From IMG/VR virus record IMGVR_UViG_3300015360_000068, positions 1 to 47,245 of that record: DNA of 47,245 bases. The stretch is one strand, 5' to 3'. The position numbers and the translations under genes were made by a program. Source of the stretch: a virus. The notes beneath the pieces were generated by a model, which was not told where the DNA came from, made no database searches, and saw only the letters and a list, made by a program, of their open reading frames with translations. This document shows positions 25,376 to 34,346 of this stretch, one piece after another; position 1 is the stretch's first letter, and each line of letters opens with the position of its first letter.

Positions 25376-27157
25376 GTGGCGGACTTCGCTGGATTCCTAT
25401 CCGCAGGGCTCGTGCTGCTCGCGAGCGACTACCCGGGCCGCGTCAGCGCGGCGCACACGCATACCCGGCACACCTACCTCCCAAGCCTGCTGGGCATCCT
25501 CGCGCTGTCGCAGGGCGGTGGCGTCCTGCTGGCGTCTGGCGTCATCCCGGGAGGGCTGACGCTCCCCGCGCTTCCGCGCAACGACCACGGCGGGCACCGC
25601 GACGACCGGCAAAACGGCGGCGACATCTGGTTTGAGCACGTGCACGTCATCCAGCGTAGCTACGCGTTCGGCAACATCCTGACGACGATCACGACGACGA
25701 TCGAGCCCTACAACGCCTACCGGTCCGCGCGGCGCATCCTCAGCGCCGTCGTGAACAACGTCGGCATCGGGATCGAGTTGCCCAACCTGCCGGTGCTGCC
25801 GGAGATCGTGCCCCCGCAGAGCAGTATGCTGGTTGGCCCGACGATCACGTTCTCGCCGTCGCCGCCGACGCTCGACAGCGTGGTGCGCCTGACGCTGCGG
25901 GCGACCATCGAGGGCGTGGCGAGCTTCGACTCGACGATTGACTTCCTGTGGGATCTCGGTACCACGCGTGTCGATGTCAGCGGCCAGCGGGTCGTCTTCC
26001 TGTCGACCGAGTTTGATGGCGTCGAAGAGCACCTGGAGTTCCTGACGGACGTCATTTCCAAGCGGGCCGGCAAGGAGCAGCGCAAGTCCCCACGGGTCCA
26101 CCCGCGGCAGGCGTTCCGCGTGCGCCACCTGCTCAGCGACCGTGACCGGCGCGAGATGCACTCGATCCTGTTCGACTGGCAGGCGAGGTCGTTCGGGCTC
26201 CCGCTCTGGCATGAGGGGATCCGGACCACGGCGGCGGTGTCCATCGGAGCCACCAACGTGCCCGTCATCAGCACGTCGTTCATCGACTTCCGCGTGGGCA
26301 AACTAGCCGCGATCTTCACGGACTCGCGCACACACGACGTGCTGGCGATCACCGCGGTCAATGCGACCTCGCTCGACTTCCTCACGCCGACAGCCAACGC
26401 GTACCCGGCGGGCACGCTCGTCATGCCGGTGCGAACGGTCCAGACGGTGCCGGTGATCCAGGGGAGCCGCTTCCCGGTCACCCTGGATGGGTTCGACATC
26501 GAGTTCGAGTGCACCGACAACGTGGTCATCGGGCTCGCCGACGTTTCGGCGTTCTCGACTTACAACGGCAAGGTCTTCCTCGACGACTCGAACCTGATGC
26601 GCGGGACGTCGCCGCACAGCTACTTCCGCCCGATGCGTCGGATCGACAACGAGACCGGGACGCTTACGCAGACGAGCACGTGGGACCGCAGTAAGCGTGG
26701 GCATCAGAAGACGTTCCACCCAACGACGAGGCAGGCGCTCTGGAACCTGCGCCGCTTGATGTACGCGCTGCGCGGCAGGCAGGTCTCGTTCTACATCCCG
26801 ACCTTCATCGAGGATCTCGTCATCACGCAGCCGATCACGGCTGCGACCGCTGTGCTGACCATCGAGTTGATCGGCTACGCGAAGTTCGTGCGCAGCCGAT
26901 CGCCACGGGACACGATCCGGGTGACTTTCACCGACGGCACCAAGTTGATCCGCGTGGTCACGGCGGCGGTTGAGGTGTCGACCACGGAGGAGCAGCTCAC
27001 CGTCGACGCGAACTGGCCCGACAACCGGACGGTCGCGGAGATCACCCGCGTGGAGTTCATCGAGTTGGTGCGCCTGGACACCGACGACGTGACGTTCGAC
27101 CACGAAGGCGTGGGCCGCGCGCGATGCACTGTCCCCCTGCAAGCGGTGTTGACGTGA
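25376..27157 (+). CDS. Tail-tip protein, distal-tail (Dit)-like
   Basis: 593 aa from GTG 25376. The N-terminal ~90 residues contain a histidine-rich patch (AAHTHTRHTYLP, NDHGGHRDDR, FEHVHVIQRSY). The middle has HLEFLTDVISKRAGKEQR and FDWQARSFGLPLWHEG, a pattern found in large siphophage tail-tip proteins that join the tube to the tip. Later segments (STWDRSKRGHQKTFHP, LMYALRGRQVSFYIPTF) fit the same group. The next gene starts in its stop codon (GTGA), so the two are co-translated. Confidence 0.6.
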   Translation: MADFAGFLSAGLVLLASDYPGRVSAAHTHTRHTYLPSLLGILALSQGGGVLLASGVIPGGLTLPALPRNDHGGHRDDRQNGGDIWFEHVHVIQRSYAFGNILTTITTTIEPYNAYRSARRILSAVVNNVGIGIELPNLPVLPEIVPPQSSMLVGPTITFSPSPPTLDSVVRLTLRATIEGVASFDSTIDFLWDLGTTRVDVSGQRVVFLSTEFDGVEEHLEFLTDVISKRAGKEQRKSPRVHPRQAFRVRHLLSDRDRREMHSILFDWQARSFGLPLWHEGIRTTAAVSIGATNVPVISTSFIDFRVGKLAAIFTDSRTHDVLAITAVNATSLDFLTPTANAYPAGTLVMPVRTVQTVPVIQGSRFPVTLDGFDIEFECTDNVVIGLADVSAFSTYNGKVFLDDSNLMRGTSPHSYFRPMRRIDNETGTLTQTSTWDRSKRGHQKTFHPTTRQALWNLRRLMYALRGRQVSFYIPTFIEDLVITQPITAATAVLTIELIGYAKFVRSRSPRDTIRVTFTDGTKLIRVVTAAVEVSTTEEQLTVDANWPDNRTVAEITRVEFIELVRLDTDDVTFDHEGVGRARCTVPLQAVLT

Positions 27158-27981
27158 CGTTCCAGGCATTCGAGACCAGCGACGAACTCAGCCGGCCGGT
27201 CGAGCTGTACACGATCACGATCGGCACGGATGTGTTCCGGTACACGTCCACGGAGGGTTCGTTCACCCGTGGTGGCAACACATTCCTGCCGGTTCCGATC
27301 AGTCGTGGCGAACTCACCTACGGTCCGGACGAGCGTGCGAGCCCGCTGGAGATCATGCTCCCCGCAGCGCACGAGATCCCGCGTCGGTACATCATCATCC
27401 CGCCTGGGCTTGCCGCCGTCGTCTCCGTCCAACGCACACAGGTCGACGATCCTGACCAGGAGATCATCGACCTGTTCAACGGCCAGATTCATGCGGTCCG
27501 ATTCGACGAGGACGGCGAGCGTGCTGTCCTGACGGTCTTCTCGATCGAGCACGACCTCGGCGCCGAGATGCCGCGCTTTGGTTACCAGTCGCTATGCAAC
27601 CACGTCCTGTACGACAGCGGTTGCACGGTGGACGAGAACGACCCCGCGTTCAAGTTCACCGGCATCGTGAGCGCGGAGAGCGGCAGCACGATCACCGTGA
27701 TTGCAGCAGGCTCGCACAACCCTGACCCGGGGTTCTTCGTCGCTGGTTTCGTGAAGCCCCAGGGATTCACCGACTTCCGCATGGTCATCGCGCAGGCCGG
27801 TGACTTGCTGACACTGTTGCTACCGTTCCCCGTCCCTCTGCTCCATTCGGTGGTCACGATCAACTCTGGGTGCGACCACCTCGTCCACGGTCACTGCGCG
27901 CAGCGATACAACAACGTCATCAACCACGGGGGGTTTGGATTCGTCCCCGTGCGCAACATTTTCATCGGTGGTCTCGATTAG
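27154..27981 (+). CDS. Tail-tip protein, DUF2163/BR0599 type, gpL-like with four cysteines
   Basis: 275 aa from GTG 27154, overlapping the previous stop. The N-terminal domain (VELYTITIGTDVFRYTSTEG) is the usual DUF2163-type start. The C-terminal half has two cysteine pairs, LCNHVLYDSGCTV and GCDHLVHGHCAQRYNN, and ends NHGGFGFVPVRNIF. These are the only four cysteines. Lambda gpL, in the equivalent position, binds a 4Fe-4S cluster through four cysteines, so the same is likely here. The protein would sit between the Dit-like protein and the gpJ-like tip. Confidence 0.7.
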   Translation: MTFQAFETSDELSRPVELYTITIGTDVFRYTSTEGSFTRGGNTFLPVPISRGELTYGPDERASPLEIMLPAAHEIPRRYIIIPPGLAAVVSVQRTQVDDPDQEIIDLFNGQIHAVRFDEDGERAVLTVFSIEHDLGAEMPRFGYQSLCNHVLYDSGCTVDENDPAFKFTGIVSAESGSTITVIAAGSHNPDPGFFVAGFVKPQGFTDFRMVIAQAGDLLTLLLPFPVPLLHSVVTINSGCDHLVHGHCAQRYNNVINHGGFGFVPVRNIFIGGLD

Positions 27982-27983
27982 CC

Positions 27984-30900
27984 ATGGGATTCCTGGTCAC
28001 CCTCCTGATCTTCGTCGTGCTCACGGTGATCTCGGAGCTGCTTCGGCCCAAGCCCGAGATCGAGGACGCACGCCCGGCTGGGCTAGGCGACTTCGGCTTC
28101 CCGACCGCTACTGAGGAGCGTGTTGTGCCGATCGTGTGGGGCACAATCCGCATCGCTGGGCCCAACGTCGTGTGGTACGGCGACCTGCGCGAGATCCCGC
28201 TGGTCAACAAGACCAGGACGGGCATGTTCACCAAGGTCAGACAGGTCGTCGGCTTCCGGTACCACGTCGGCGTGCAGTTCGCGCTGTGCCGCGGCTTCGA
28301 CGCACTGGTGCGCGTCGACGTGAATGACCGCGAGGTCTTCGTGGGCTCGCAGGGCGCTGGCACGCTCCTCCTCGACTTCCCGTTCCTGTTCAGCAAGAAC
28401 ACGTCTCGCGCCGGAGACTCGCCCACGAACGAGGGGATCTTCGGCAACTTGACGATCTACACCGGGACGACGACGCAGTCGCCGGACCCGTATCTGGCGC
28501 AGTTCCAGAACATCAGCGGCGCGACGCCGCGCTACAGCGGCACGGCTTACTGCGTGTGGGAAGGCGGCTGGCTCAGCAACAGCACGCAGATCCGACCCTG
28601 GGCCTTCGAGGTCCGTCGCATCCCGAACGGGCTCAGCCTGGCTGAGCCCAGGGTCAACGCTGCATCGCGCGCGTCGTCAGCGCCGTTCTCGGCCGCCGGC
28701 ACTGGCTACGTGGTCGGCGACATCCTCCGCGTGTCGGGCGGCGTTGGAACTGTGGCGAAGCTGCGCGTCTTGGAGATCGGCGCGAGCGGCGTCGTCGTCG
28801 CGGTGAGCATCCAGGAAGGCGGCAGCTACACGGCGATCCCGAGCAACCCGGTCGCCACCGTCGCGGAGACCGGCGTTGGAACGGGCGCGACGTTCAACTT
28901 GACCTACGTCACGGGGCCCGATGCGAGCATCCCGAACGTCATCTACGAGATCCTCACGAACCCAGAGTGGGGTCGGAAACAGCCAGCGAGCAGCATCGAC
29001 CAGGGCAACTTTGTGGCGGTCGCGGAGGTGCTCCGCCTGGAGGGGAACGGCTGGTCCGGCATCCTCGATCGGCCCACGCGAACGGGGGATGTGGTCCGCG
29101 AGCTGGAACGGCAGATGGATGGCGTGTTGGTCTTCAACTGGCTCATCAAGAAGTGGCAGATCACCCTCGCCCGGGCCGACTACGTCGTCGCCAACCTGCC
29201 ATTGATCGACGACAGCGTGGCGACCAAGGTGCTCGACTACAGCCGCAGCACGTGGGCCGACACGGCGAATCAGGTGAAGGTCCAGTTCAAGTCGCGTGCA
29301 CGGGTCTACGAGGGCAGCTACGGACTCGCACAGGACACGGCCAACGTGCGCGTCCAGGGTGGTCGTCTCGTTCCATCGACAGCGACGTTCCCCGGCGTGA
29401 AGGACGAAGCCCTGGCCAACGCCATCGCATGGCGTGGCCTCCGCGTGCAGAGCTATCCGCTCTCTCGGGCACGCATCGAGGTCGACCGCTCGTTCTACGC
29501 GATCCTCCCCGGGGCCGTGGTGGCGTGGACGAGCGAGCGCTACGGGTTCATCCGTTTGCCCATGCGGGTCGCGCGCGTGAACCTGGGCACGATCCAGAGC
29601 AACGGCATCGTGCTCGACTTGGTGCAGGATGTGTTCCTTGCGGCGGCAGGGTTGTACGGCATCCCACCACCGCCCGGCGGTGGGATCCGCAGCGACAACC
29701 TGCTGGCGTTCATCAAGACGACGGTCTTCGAGGCCCCACGGGCTCTCACGCGGCGCGGTGGCGAAGGCGACGACATCACCCGGATCTGGTGCGGCGCCGA
29801 GCGGCGCGGCATCGAAAGCGGGTTCGTCATCTTCTACGACACGGCGGCCACGCCCGACTACGTCGACAGCGGCGCGGTGTACTCGCTCCTGCACGTGTGC
29901 ACGCTCGATGTGCAGCGCCTCCGTGGAGCCCTGACCATCGCGTCGATGAGCATCACGGCGCAGAGTGCGGCGGAGAAGACGGAGATTCTCGCTGCCATGA
30001 CGACGGGCACGGCGGTAGAGATCGGGACCGACCTGCGCAACCTGATCCGCATCGGCGACGAGTACATGCTCGTCACGTCGGCCGTGAGCGGGGCGGGGTT
30101 CACGATCACGCTGGACACGGTCTACCGTGCGGTGGCGGATAGCGTGCAGGGGGATCATGCGGCGCTCGCGGAGGTCTGGATCCTGCACAGCGGCGGTGGG
30201 CTCACAAACGCGTCGTTCGACTCCGGCACGGTCGTCGACGTCAAGTTGCAGCCGTTCTCGCGGCTGGGTGAGCTGGTGCTCACGGCGATCAGCCCGACCA
30301 ACCTGACGATGGCGAACCGCCTGCGGCGCGCCTACCCGCCGGGCCGGATCTCGCTGAACGGGTCGAGCGAACCCACCACCGCTTCGTTGGAGGGGACGGG
30401 CTCCGGCGACACCCTCGGCATCACCGCCTTGTTGGTGCGCCGCGACTACCGGACGGTCGACGAGGTCATTGGGCGATTCACCGACGCGGCTACCCTGTTC
30501 GCTGACTTCCCCACGGCGAACACGGTCCAGCATCAGTTGAAGGTCTACAACGACCCGGCTGGCGCCAACACGCTCCTCCTGACGCTTGCGTACCAGGCAA
30601 GCGGCACGTTCGTCGTGTTGCGCAACGCGATCCTACGGGCCACCGACGGCGTGCTCCCGGCCAACCTTGGCTACGTGGCCCGGGCCCGGCACACGGTCGA
30701 TGCCGTGGTGTACGAGTCACGGGTCGACCTCGATTGGGACGCAGCGTCGACCACCGCACTCACGGGGCAGGTCAACCTCGGGGCGCTGGATCAGAACGAG
30801 GAAAGCAACGGCTACGACAACCCGATCACGGGGACCGTGTTGGTAACGCTGAGCACCGCGCTGCCTGCCGGTGGGATGGAGTATCGGGCGCCTGCCGGGT

Positions 30901-31070
30901 CGGGCTTCTGGACAGCGATGACCGGCGGCGGCACCAACTGGTCGTTCCTGCTGGGCGACGGTATCGTCTTCTCGATCAGGCACACGTGCGGGTCGACGGT
31001 GGAAACGTTCTGCTCGGTCGCACCTCCGGGTGGCTCGACGCTCGCTTACGCTGTCTTATTCAAGGTCTGA
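27984..31070 (+). CDS. Tail tip attachment protein, gpJ-like
   Basis: 1028 aa from ATG 27984. It starts with a hydrophobic segment (LVTLLIFVVLTVISELL), as many relatives do, followed by EERVVPIVWGTIRIAGPNVVW and VGFRYHVGVQFALCRG, which are signatures of this large tail protein group. Motifs PWAFEVRRIPNGL and VIYEILTNPEWG, normally near each other, are separated by an inserted ~80-residue domain (about residues 230-312) related to one in the 23056 gene. The C-terminal third is beta-rich with fibronectin-like spacing and probably receptor-facing. It acts at the tail end in host contact. Confidence 0.75.
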   Translation: MGFLVTLLIFVVLTVISELLRPKPEIEDARPAGLGDFGFPTATEERVVPIVWGTIRIAGPNVVWYGDLREIPLVNKTRTGMFTKVRQVVGFRYHVGVQFALCRGFDALVRVDVNDREVFVGSQGAGTLLLDFPFLFSKNTSRAGDSPTNEGIFGNLTIYTGTTTQSPDPYLAQFQNISGATPRYSGTAYCVWEGGWLSNSTQIRPWAFEVRRIPNGLSLAEPRVNAASRASSAPFSAAGTGYVVGDILRVSGGVGTVAKLRVLEIGASGVVVAVSIQEGGSYTAIPSNPVATVAETGVGTGATFNLTYVTGPDASIPNVIYEILTNPEWGRKQPASSIDQGNFVAVAEVLRLEGNGWSGILDRPTRTGDVVRELERQMDGVLVFNWLIKKWQITLARADYVVANLPLIDDSVATKVLDYSRSTWADTANQVKVQFKSRARVYEGSYGLAQDTANVRVQGGRLVPSTATFPGVKDEALANAIAWRGLRVQSYPLSRARIEVDRSFYAILPGAVVAWTSERYGFIRLPMRVARVNLGTIQSNGIVLDLVQDVFLAAAGLYGIPPPPGGGIRSDNLLAFIKTTVFEAPRALTRRGGEGDDITRIWCGAERRGIESGFVIFYDTAATPDYVDSGAVYSLLHVCTLDVQRLRGALTIASMSITAQSAAEKTEILAAMTTGTAVEIGTDLRNLIRIGDEYMLVTSAVSGAGFTITLDTVYRAVADSVQGDHAALAEVWILHSGGGLTNASFDSGTVVDVKLQPFSRLGELVLTAISPTNLTMANRLRRAYPPGRISLNGSSEPTTASLEGTGSGDTLGITALLVRRDYRTVDEVIGRFTDAATLFADFPTANTVQHQLKVYNDPAGANTLLLTLAYQASGTFVVLRNAILRATDGVLPANLGYVARARHTVDAVVYESRVDLDWDAASTTALTGQVNLGALDQNEESNGYDNPITGTVLVTLSTALPAGGMEYRAPAGSGFWTAMTGGGTNWSFLLGDGIVFSIRHTCGSTVETFCSVAPPGGSTLAYAVLFKV

Positions 31071-31090
31071 ACCCCCGAAGAGCTTCTCCC

Positions 31091-31285
31091 ATGCCCAACG
31101 TGACCGAACCGCCGATCCGCCCAGGGATCAGGACCACCGAGTTCTGGACCACCCTCCTGACCGTGCTGCTCCTTGAGGTCGGGACGCTCTACAGCCAGCA
31201 CCCCTGGGCCCAGGTCGCGGGGCACATCGGCGCTGCGCTCGTGGCCGCCGGCTACGGGCTTTCCCGAGCTTACGTCAAGCGCTAA
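31091..31285 (+). CDS. Putative holin-like small membrane protein
   Basis: 64 aa from ATG 31091. FWTTLLTVLLLEVGTLY and VAGHIGAALVAAGYGLS are two hydrophobic segments separated by a short polar turn, with a basic end (SRAYVKR). Size, topology and position after the tail-tip gene suit a holin that permeabilises the inner membrane. No catalytic partner is adjacent; the nearest hydrolase candidate is 3 kb downstream. Confidence 0.55.
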   Translation: MPNVTEPPIRPGIRTTEFWTTLLTVLLLEVGTLYSQHPWAQVAGHIGAALVAAGYGLSRAYVKR

Positions 31286-31304
31286 GGCGCCGGAGTAACT
31301 ACCG

Positions 31305-31643
31305 ATGGTGTCCCCTCGACCGGAAGTCCGCCGCTTGAACGACGTACAAGTGACCAAGCTCGACGAGCTTCTGAGCTGTATCTCCAAGCTGGAGGGCCGG
31401 AAGGCCGTACACCGTTTCTGGGACCTCGGCATGAAGGTGCTCATCCCGATCGTCATCGCCGGGGCGACCATGATCGTCAAGCACGAGATCCAGATCCAGA
31501 CGGCCGAGCAGGTCCGGTTCACCAAGAGTGAGGCGAGCCTTCTTGAGTCAAGGCTCAATGCCAGCGCGCCGCCGGGGTGGCTGCGTGAGCAGATCACGGA
31601 GATCAACGGCCGCTTGCGCACGATCGAGCAGAAGGTCCGCTAG
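31305..31643 (+). CDS. Single-pass membrane protein with coiled coil
   Basis: 112 aa. A cytoplasmic N-terminal helix precedes one membrane segment (VLIPIVIAGATMIV, about residues 45-60) and then a charged coiled coil (SLLESRLNASAP, EITEINGRLRTIEQ). The layout recalls inner-membrane spanins or XhlA-type lysis proteins. GGAG occurs about 10 bases upstream of ATG 31305. Its place right after the holin-like gene supports a lysis role, which remains an inference. Confidence 0.45.
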   Translation: MVSPRPEVRRLNDVQVTKLDELLSCISKLEGRKAVHRFWDLGMKVLIPIVIAGATMIVKHEIQIQTAEQVRFTKSEASLLESRLNASAPPGWLREQITEINGRLRTIEQKVR

Positions 31644-31675
31644 GCGGAGGGGTTGTAAAAAGAGAACTCGCCCGG

Positions 31676-31681
31676 TAGCGT
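31676..31681 (+). promoter_or_regulatory. Candidate -10 element (TAGCGT) for the helicase gene
   Basis: TAGCGT lies 8 bases before ATG 31690; the same hexamer precedes ATG 18935 by 7 bases. No ribosome binding site is present. An A-rich AAAAAGAGAAC (31657-31667) lies just upstream. Confidence 0.4.
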
Positions 31682-31689
31682 CCCGCGCG

Positions 31690-34158
31690 ATGTCCTACAC
31701 GCCTCGCCTGCCGATGCTCGCGCACCAAGCCGCGGAGCACGCGCACTCCCGGGAGCTGGAGGTGCGGGCACTTTGGTGGATGATGGGCTGCGTCGACGGG
31801 GAGACCGAGTTCCTGTCGCGGTCGGGCTGGGTGCCGATCCGGCGTTGGGAAGGTCAGCAAGTAGCCCAGTGGGACAGGGCCACGGGTGCCGCGGAGTTCG
31901 TTGACCCGCAGGGCTTCCAGGTGCAGTCGTGCACGCGCGCGTTCCACATCTCCGGCGCACGTGGCACCGATCAGGTGGTCAGTCCCGAACATCGCGTACC
32001 TGTTCTGGCAAGGCGCGGAATAGACCGCGGGCGCGTGCTCCTTGCGGAGGAACTAGTGGCGACGCTGCGTCGCAGCACGAGCAACATACGGCTGCCTTCG
32101 AGCTTCACGATGCCACTGCCCCGCGGCGGCGTGGGCCTTTCGCCGCAGGCGCTGCGCCTTCAGGTAGCGGTGATGGCGGACGGGCACTTCCCGAAGAAGA
32201 GTCGCACGAACCGGTGCGTCGTGCGGTTGAAGAAGGCGCGCAAGATCGAACGGCTGCGCACACTGCTGGCCCTGTCCGGCACGGAGTATCGCGAGCGCCC
32301 AGAGCCCGCGACGGGCTTCACGATCTTCTGCTTCGACGCTCCCGTCCGGCAGAGGCGATTCGCCCCGTGGTGGCGCGTTGTGAACGAGCAGGACCGTGCA
32401 ACGATCCTCGACGAGGTCGTGCACTGGGACTCCCACATCAAGGCTGTCGGCAAGGGCTGGTCGTTCTGCTCGGCTTACGAGGACGACGTGGACTTCATCC
32501 AGTTCCTTGCCGCATCCGTGGGCTTCGTCACAAGCAAGGCGCACTCACGCGGCTACTGGTATCTGTCGGTCCGGGGCACGCGCACCAACGGCTACGTCGT
32601 GACGCGGCACAACGTCAAGGTCGTCAACCCCGGGCACGTGTACTGCTTCACACTGCCCAGCGGCTACTGGATCGCGCGACGCAACGGCCGCATCTTCCCG
32701 ACGGGCAACTGCGGCAAGACGGCCCCTGTCATCCACACCGCGGCGCACCTGTTTCTGGCGAAGAAGATCGACCTGCTCGTCGTCGTGTTGCCCAACGGCG
32801 CGCTGGGCAACTGGTCGCTCCGCGAGATCCCGAAGCACCTGGGCGATCCGGTAGCGGCGCAGACGCGCTGCCTCGTGTGGGCGAGCAAGCGGGCGAAGAC
32901 CAAGACCTTCCAGGCCGAGTGCGAAGCCGCGGTGCAACACCGCGGGCTGCTCGTGGTCGAGATCAGCTACGACGCGATCGTCCGCGCCGGCGGCGATTTC
33001 ATCGTGGCGCTGCTGCACAAGCGGCAGGGCATGGTGGTCCTCGACGAGTGCACCAAGATCAAGACGCCGAGCAGCGAGCGCACCCGCGCAGCGATGCGCC
33101 TGGGCAAGCTGGCGAAGTATCGCCGCGTGCTGACGGGCACGCCGGTCGACGACAACCCGTTCGACTGCTACATGCCGCTGAAGTTCCTGCACCCTCTCGC
33201 GTGGGCGCCCCTGGGCATCTCCACGTACTCATCCTTCAAGGCGTTTTTCGGCGTGTGGGCGACGGGCTACCGCAGCAACAACGGCCGGCGGCAAGAGTTC
33301 CCGTTGCTCACGACCTACCGCAACCTCGGTGACCTGCGGAAGCGACTGGAGGCCGCGGGCTCGCGGCTGCGCAAGTCTGAGGTGCTCGACCTGCCGCCCA
33401 AGGTCTATGTCGTGCGGGAGTTCGATTTGTCGCCCACGCAGACGCGGGTCTACCGCCAGTTGCGCGACGACGGACTCACGGTCGTGAACGGCGGGCTGCT
33501 GTCGATCACTCACGCGCTGGCGCTGCTCACGCAGCTCCAGCAGGTGACCGGCGGGTACACGTCGTCGGAGGACATGGGCCGGCAGAAGCTGGGCGACGAA
33601 CGCCCACGCGTCGACCTGCTCATGGAACTGGTCGATGAGGCCGGTGCCCAGTCGATGATCGTGTGGGCACGCTTCCGCGCGGAGATCGACGAGATCGAGG
33701 CCCGGCTGCGCGCGGACAAGGTGACGTTCGTGCGGTACGACGGATCAACGTCAGCGGCCGACCGGACTGCCGCAGTGGATGACTTCCAGGCCGGCAAGAT
33801 CAAGGTGTTCCTGGCCAACCCGGCAGCGGCTGCGGAAGCGCTGACGCTGCACAAGGCGACGGTGGTCGTCTACTACTCGAACAACTTCAAGCTCGGCGAG
33901 CGCGCGCAGAGCGAAGATCGCGCGCACCGTATTGGCCAGACGTGCTCCGTGCTCTACGTCGACATCGTCGGTGTCCTCAGCAACGGCGAGGGCACGGTCG
34001 ACGGCAAGATCCAGCAGGTGCTGCTGGAAAAGAAGGACGTTGCCGGGCTCATCACCGGCGACATTCCCGGGGTCGCCGTCGTCGACGACCGAACCTCCTG
34101 GGAAGCAACGACGCAGCAACACAAACGTCGCAAACGTTTGCTCGCCATGCTCCGATGA
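31690..34158 (+). CDS. SNF2-type (SF2) DNA helicase with an intein in its P-loop
   Basis: The 822-aa precursor would splice to a 515-aa helicase. Before the intein are 33 residues ending ALWWMMG; after it the sequence resumes CGKTAPVIHTAAH, so the joined P-loop is MMGCGKT. Other SF2 motifs are intact: MVVLDECTKI (motif II), VLTGTPVDDNPF (III), a C-terminal RecA lobe with VRYDGSTSAADR and ANPAAAAEALTLHKA (V), and AHRIGQT (VI). Phage SNF2-like helicases act in replication, branch migration or transcription. The helicase cannot bind ATP until the intein is removed. It lies between lysis-type membrane genes, away from the main replication block. The next gene starts in its stop codon. Confidence 0.85.
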   Translation: MSYTPRLPMLAHQAAEHAHSRELEVRALWWMMGCVDGETEFLSRSGWVPIRRWEGQQVAQWDRATGAAEFVDPQGFQVQSCTRAFHISGARGTDQVVSPEHRVPVLARRGIDRGRVLLAEELVATLRRSTSNIRLPSSFTMPLPRGGVGLSPQALRLQVAVMADGHFPKKSRTNRCVVRLKKARKIERLRTLLALSGTEYRERPEPATGFTIFCFDAPVRQRRFAPWWRVVNEQDRATILDEVVHWDSHIKAVGKGWSFCSAYEDDVDFIQFLAASVGFVTSKAHSRGYWYLSVRGTRTNGYVVTRHNVKVVNPGHVYCFTLPSGYWIARRNGRIFPTGNCGKTAPVIHTAAHLFLAKKIDLLVVVLPNGALGNWSLREIPKHLGDPVAAQTRCLVWASKRAKTKTFQAECEAAVQHRGLLVVEISYDAIVRAGGDFIVALLHKRQGMVVLDECTKIKTPSSERTRAAMRLGKLAKYRRVLTGTPVDDNPFDCYMPLKFLHPLAWAPLGISTYSSFKAFFGVWATGYRSNNGRRQEFPLLTTYRNLGDLRKRLEAAGSRLRKSEVLDLPPKVYVVREFDLSPTQTRVYRQLRDDGLTVVNGGLLSITHALALLTQLQQVTGGYTSSEDMGRQKLGDERPRVDLLMELVDEAGAQSMIVWARFRAEIDEIEARLRADKVTFVRYDGSTSAADRTAAVDDFQAGKIKVFLANPAAAAEALTLHKATVVVYYSNNFKLGERAQSEDRAHRIGQTCSVLYVDIVGVLSNGEGTVDGKIQQVLLEKKDVAGLITGDIPGVAVVDDRTSWEATTQQHKRRKRLLAMLR
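31789..32709 (+). other. Intein (307 aa) with a LAGLIDADG-like endonuclease region
   Basis: The intein spans precursor residues 34-340. Block A starts at Cys1 (CVDGETEFLSRSGWVPI). Block B is VVSPEHRVPV with its conserved His. Block C is RLQVAVMADGHF, and a later FIQFLAASVGFV fits block E, so a homing endonuclease domain is present. Blocks F and G are HVYCFTLPSGYWIARRNGRI and FPTGN. The C-terminal Asn is preceded by Gly rather than the usual His, a known variant. The first C-extein residue is Cys. Insertion falls inside the Walker A motif, a favoured intein site. Confidence 0.9.
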
Positions 34159-34346
34159 CCGTCGAACTGAACCACCGCCGCGCGTGCGTCGTCTGCATCG
34201 TGGTGTCGTTGGCGCTGGTGGCCGTGGCCGCTTGGGACACGGTGACGTGGGTCACACGCGCCACGGTCCTTCTCGCCAGCGTCGTCGTCGCTTCCCTGGG
34301 CATCGAACTGCGCGCGTCCTCTCCCCCTGGCCCGCCACGCACATGA
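34155..34346 (+). CDS. Small two-span membrane protein
   Basis: 63 aa from ATG 34155, in an ATGA overlap with the helicase stop. Two hydrophobic segments, CVVCIVVSLALVAVAAW and VLLASVVVASLGIEL, are joined by a short polar turn. It overlaps the glycosidase-like gene start (ATGA), so these three genes form one translational unit. It could be a second holin or an antiholin; the sequence alone does not decide. Confidence 0.45.
   Translation: MTVELNHRRACVVCIVVSLALVAVAAWDTVTWVTRATVLLASVVVASLGIELRASSPPGPPRT

Noticed and set aside
28677-30533. 618-codon minus-strand open frame within the gpJ-like gene
   Set aside because: It is antisense to a clearly conserved tail protein, with Arg/Asp-rich composition and no recognisable motif.
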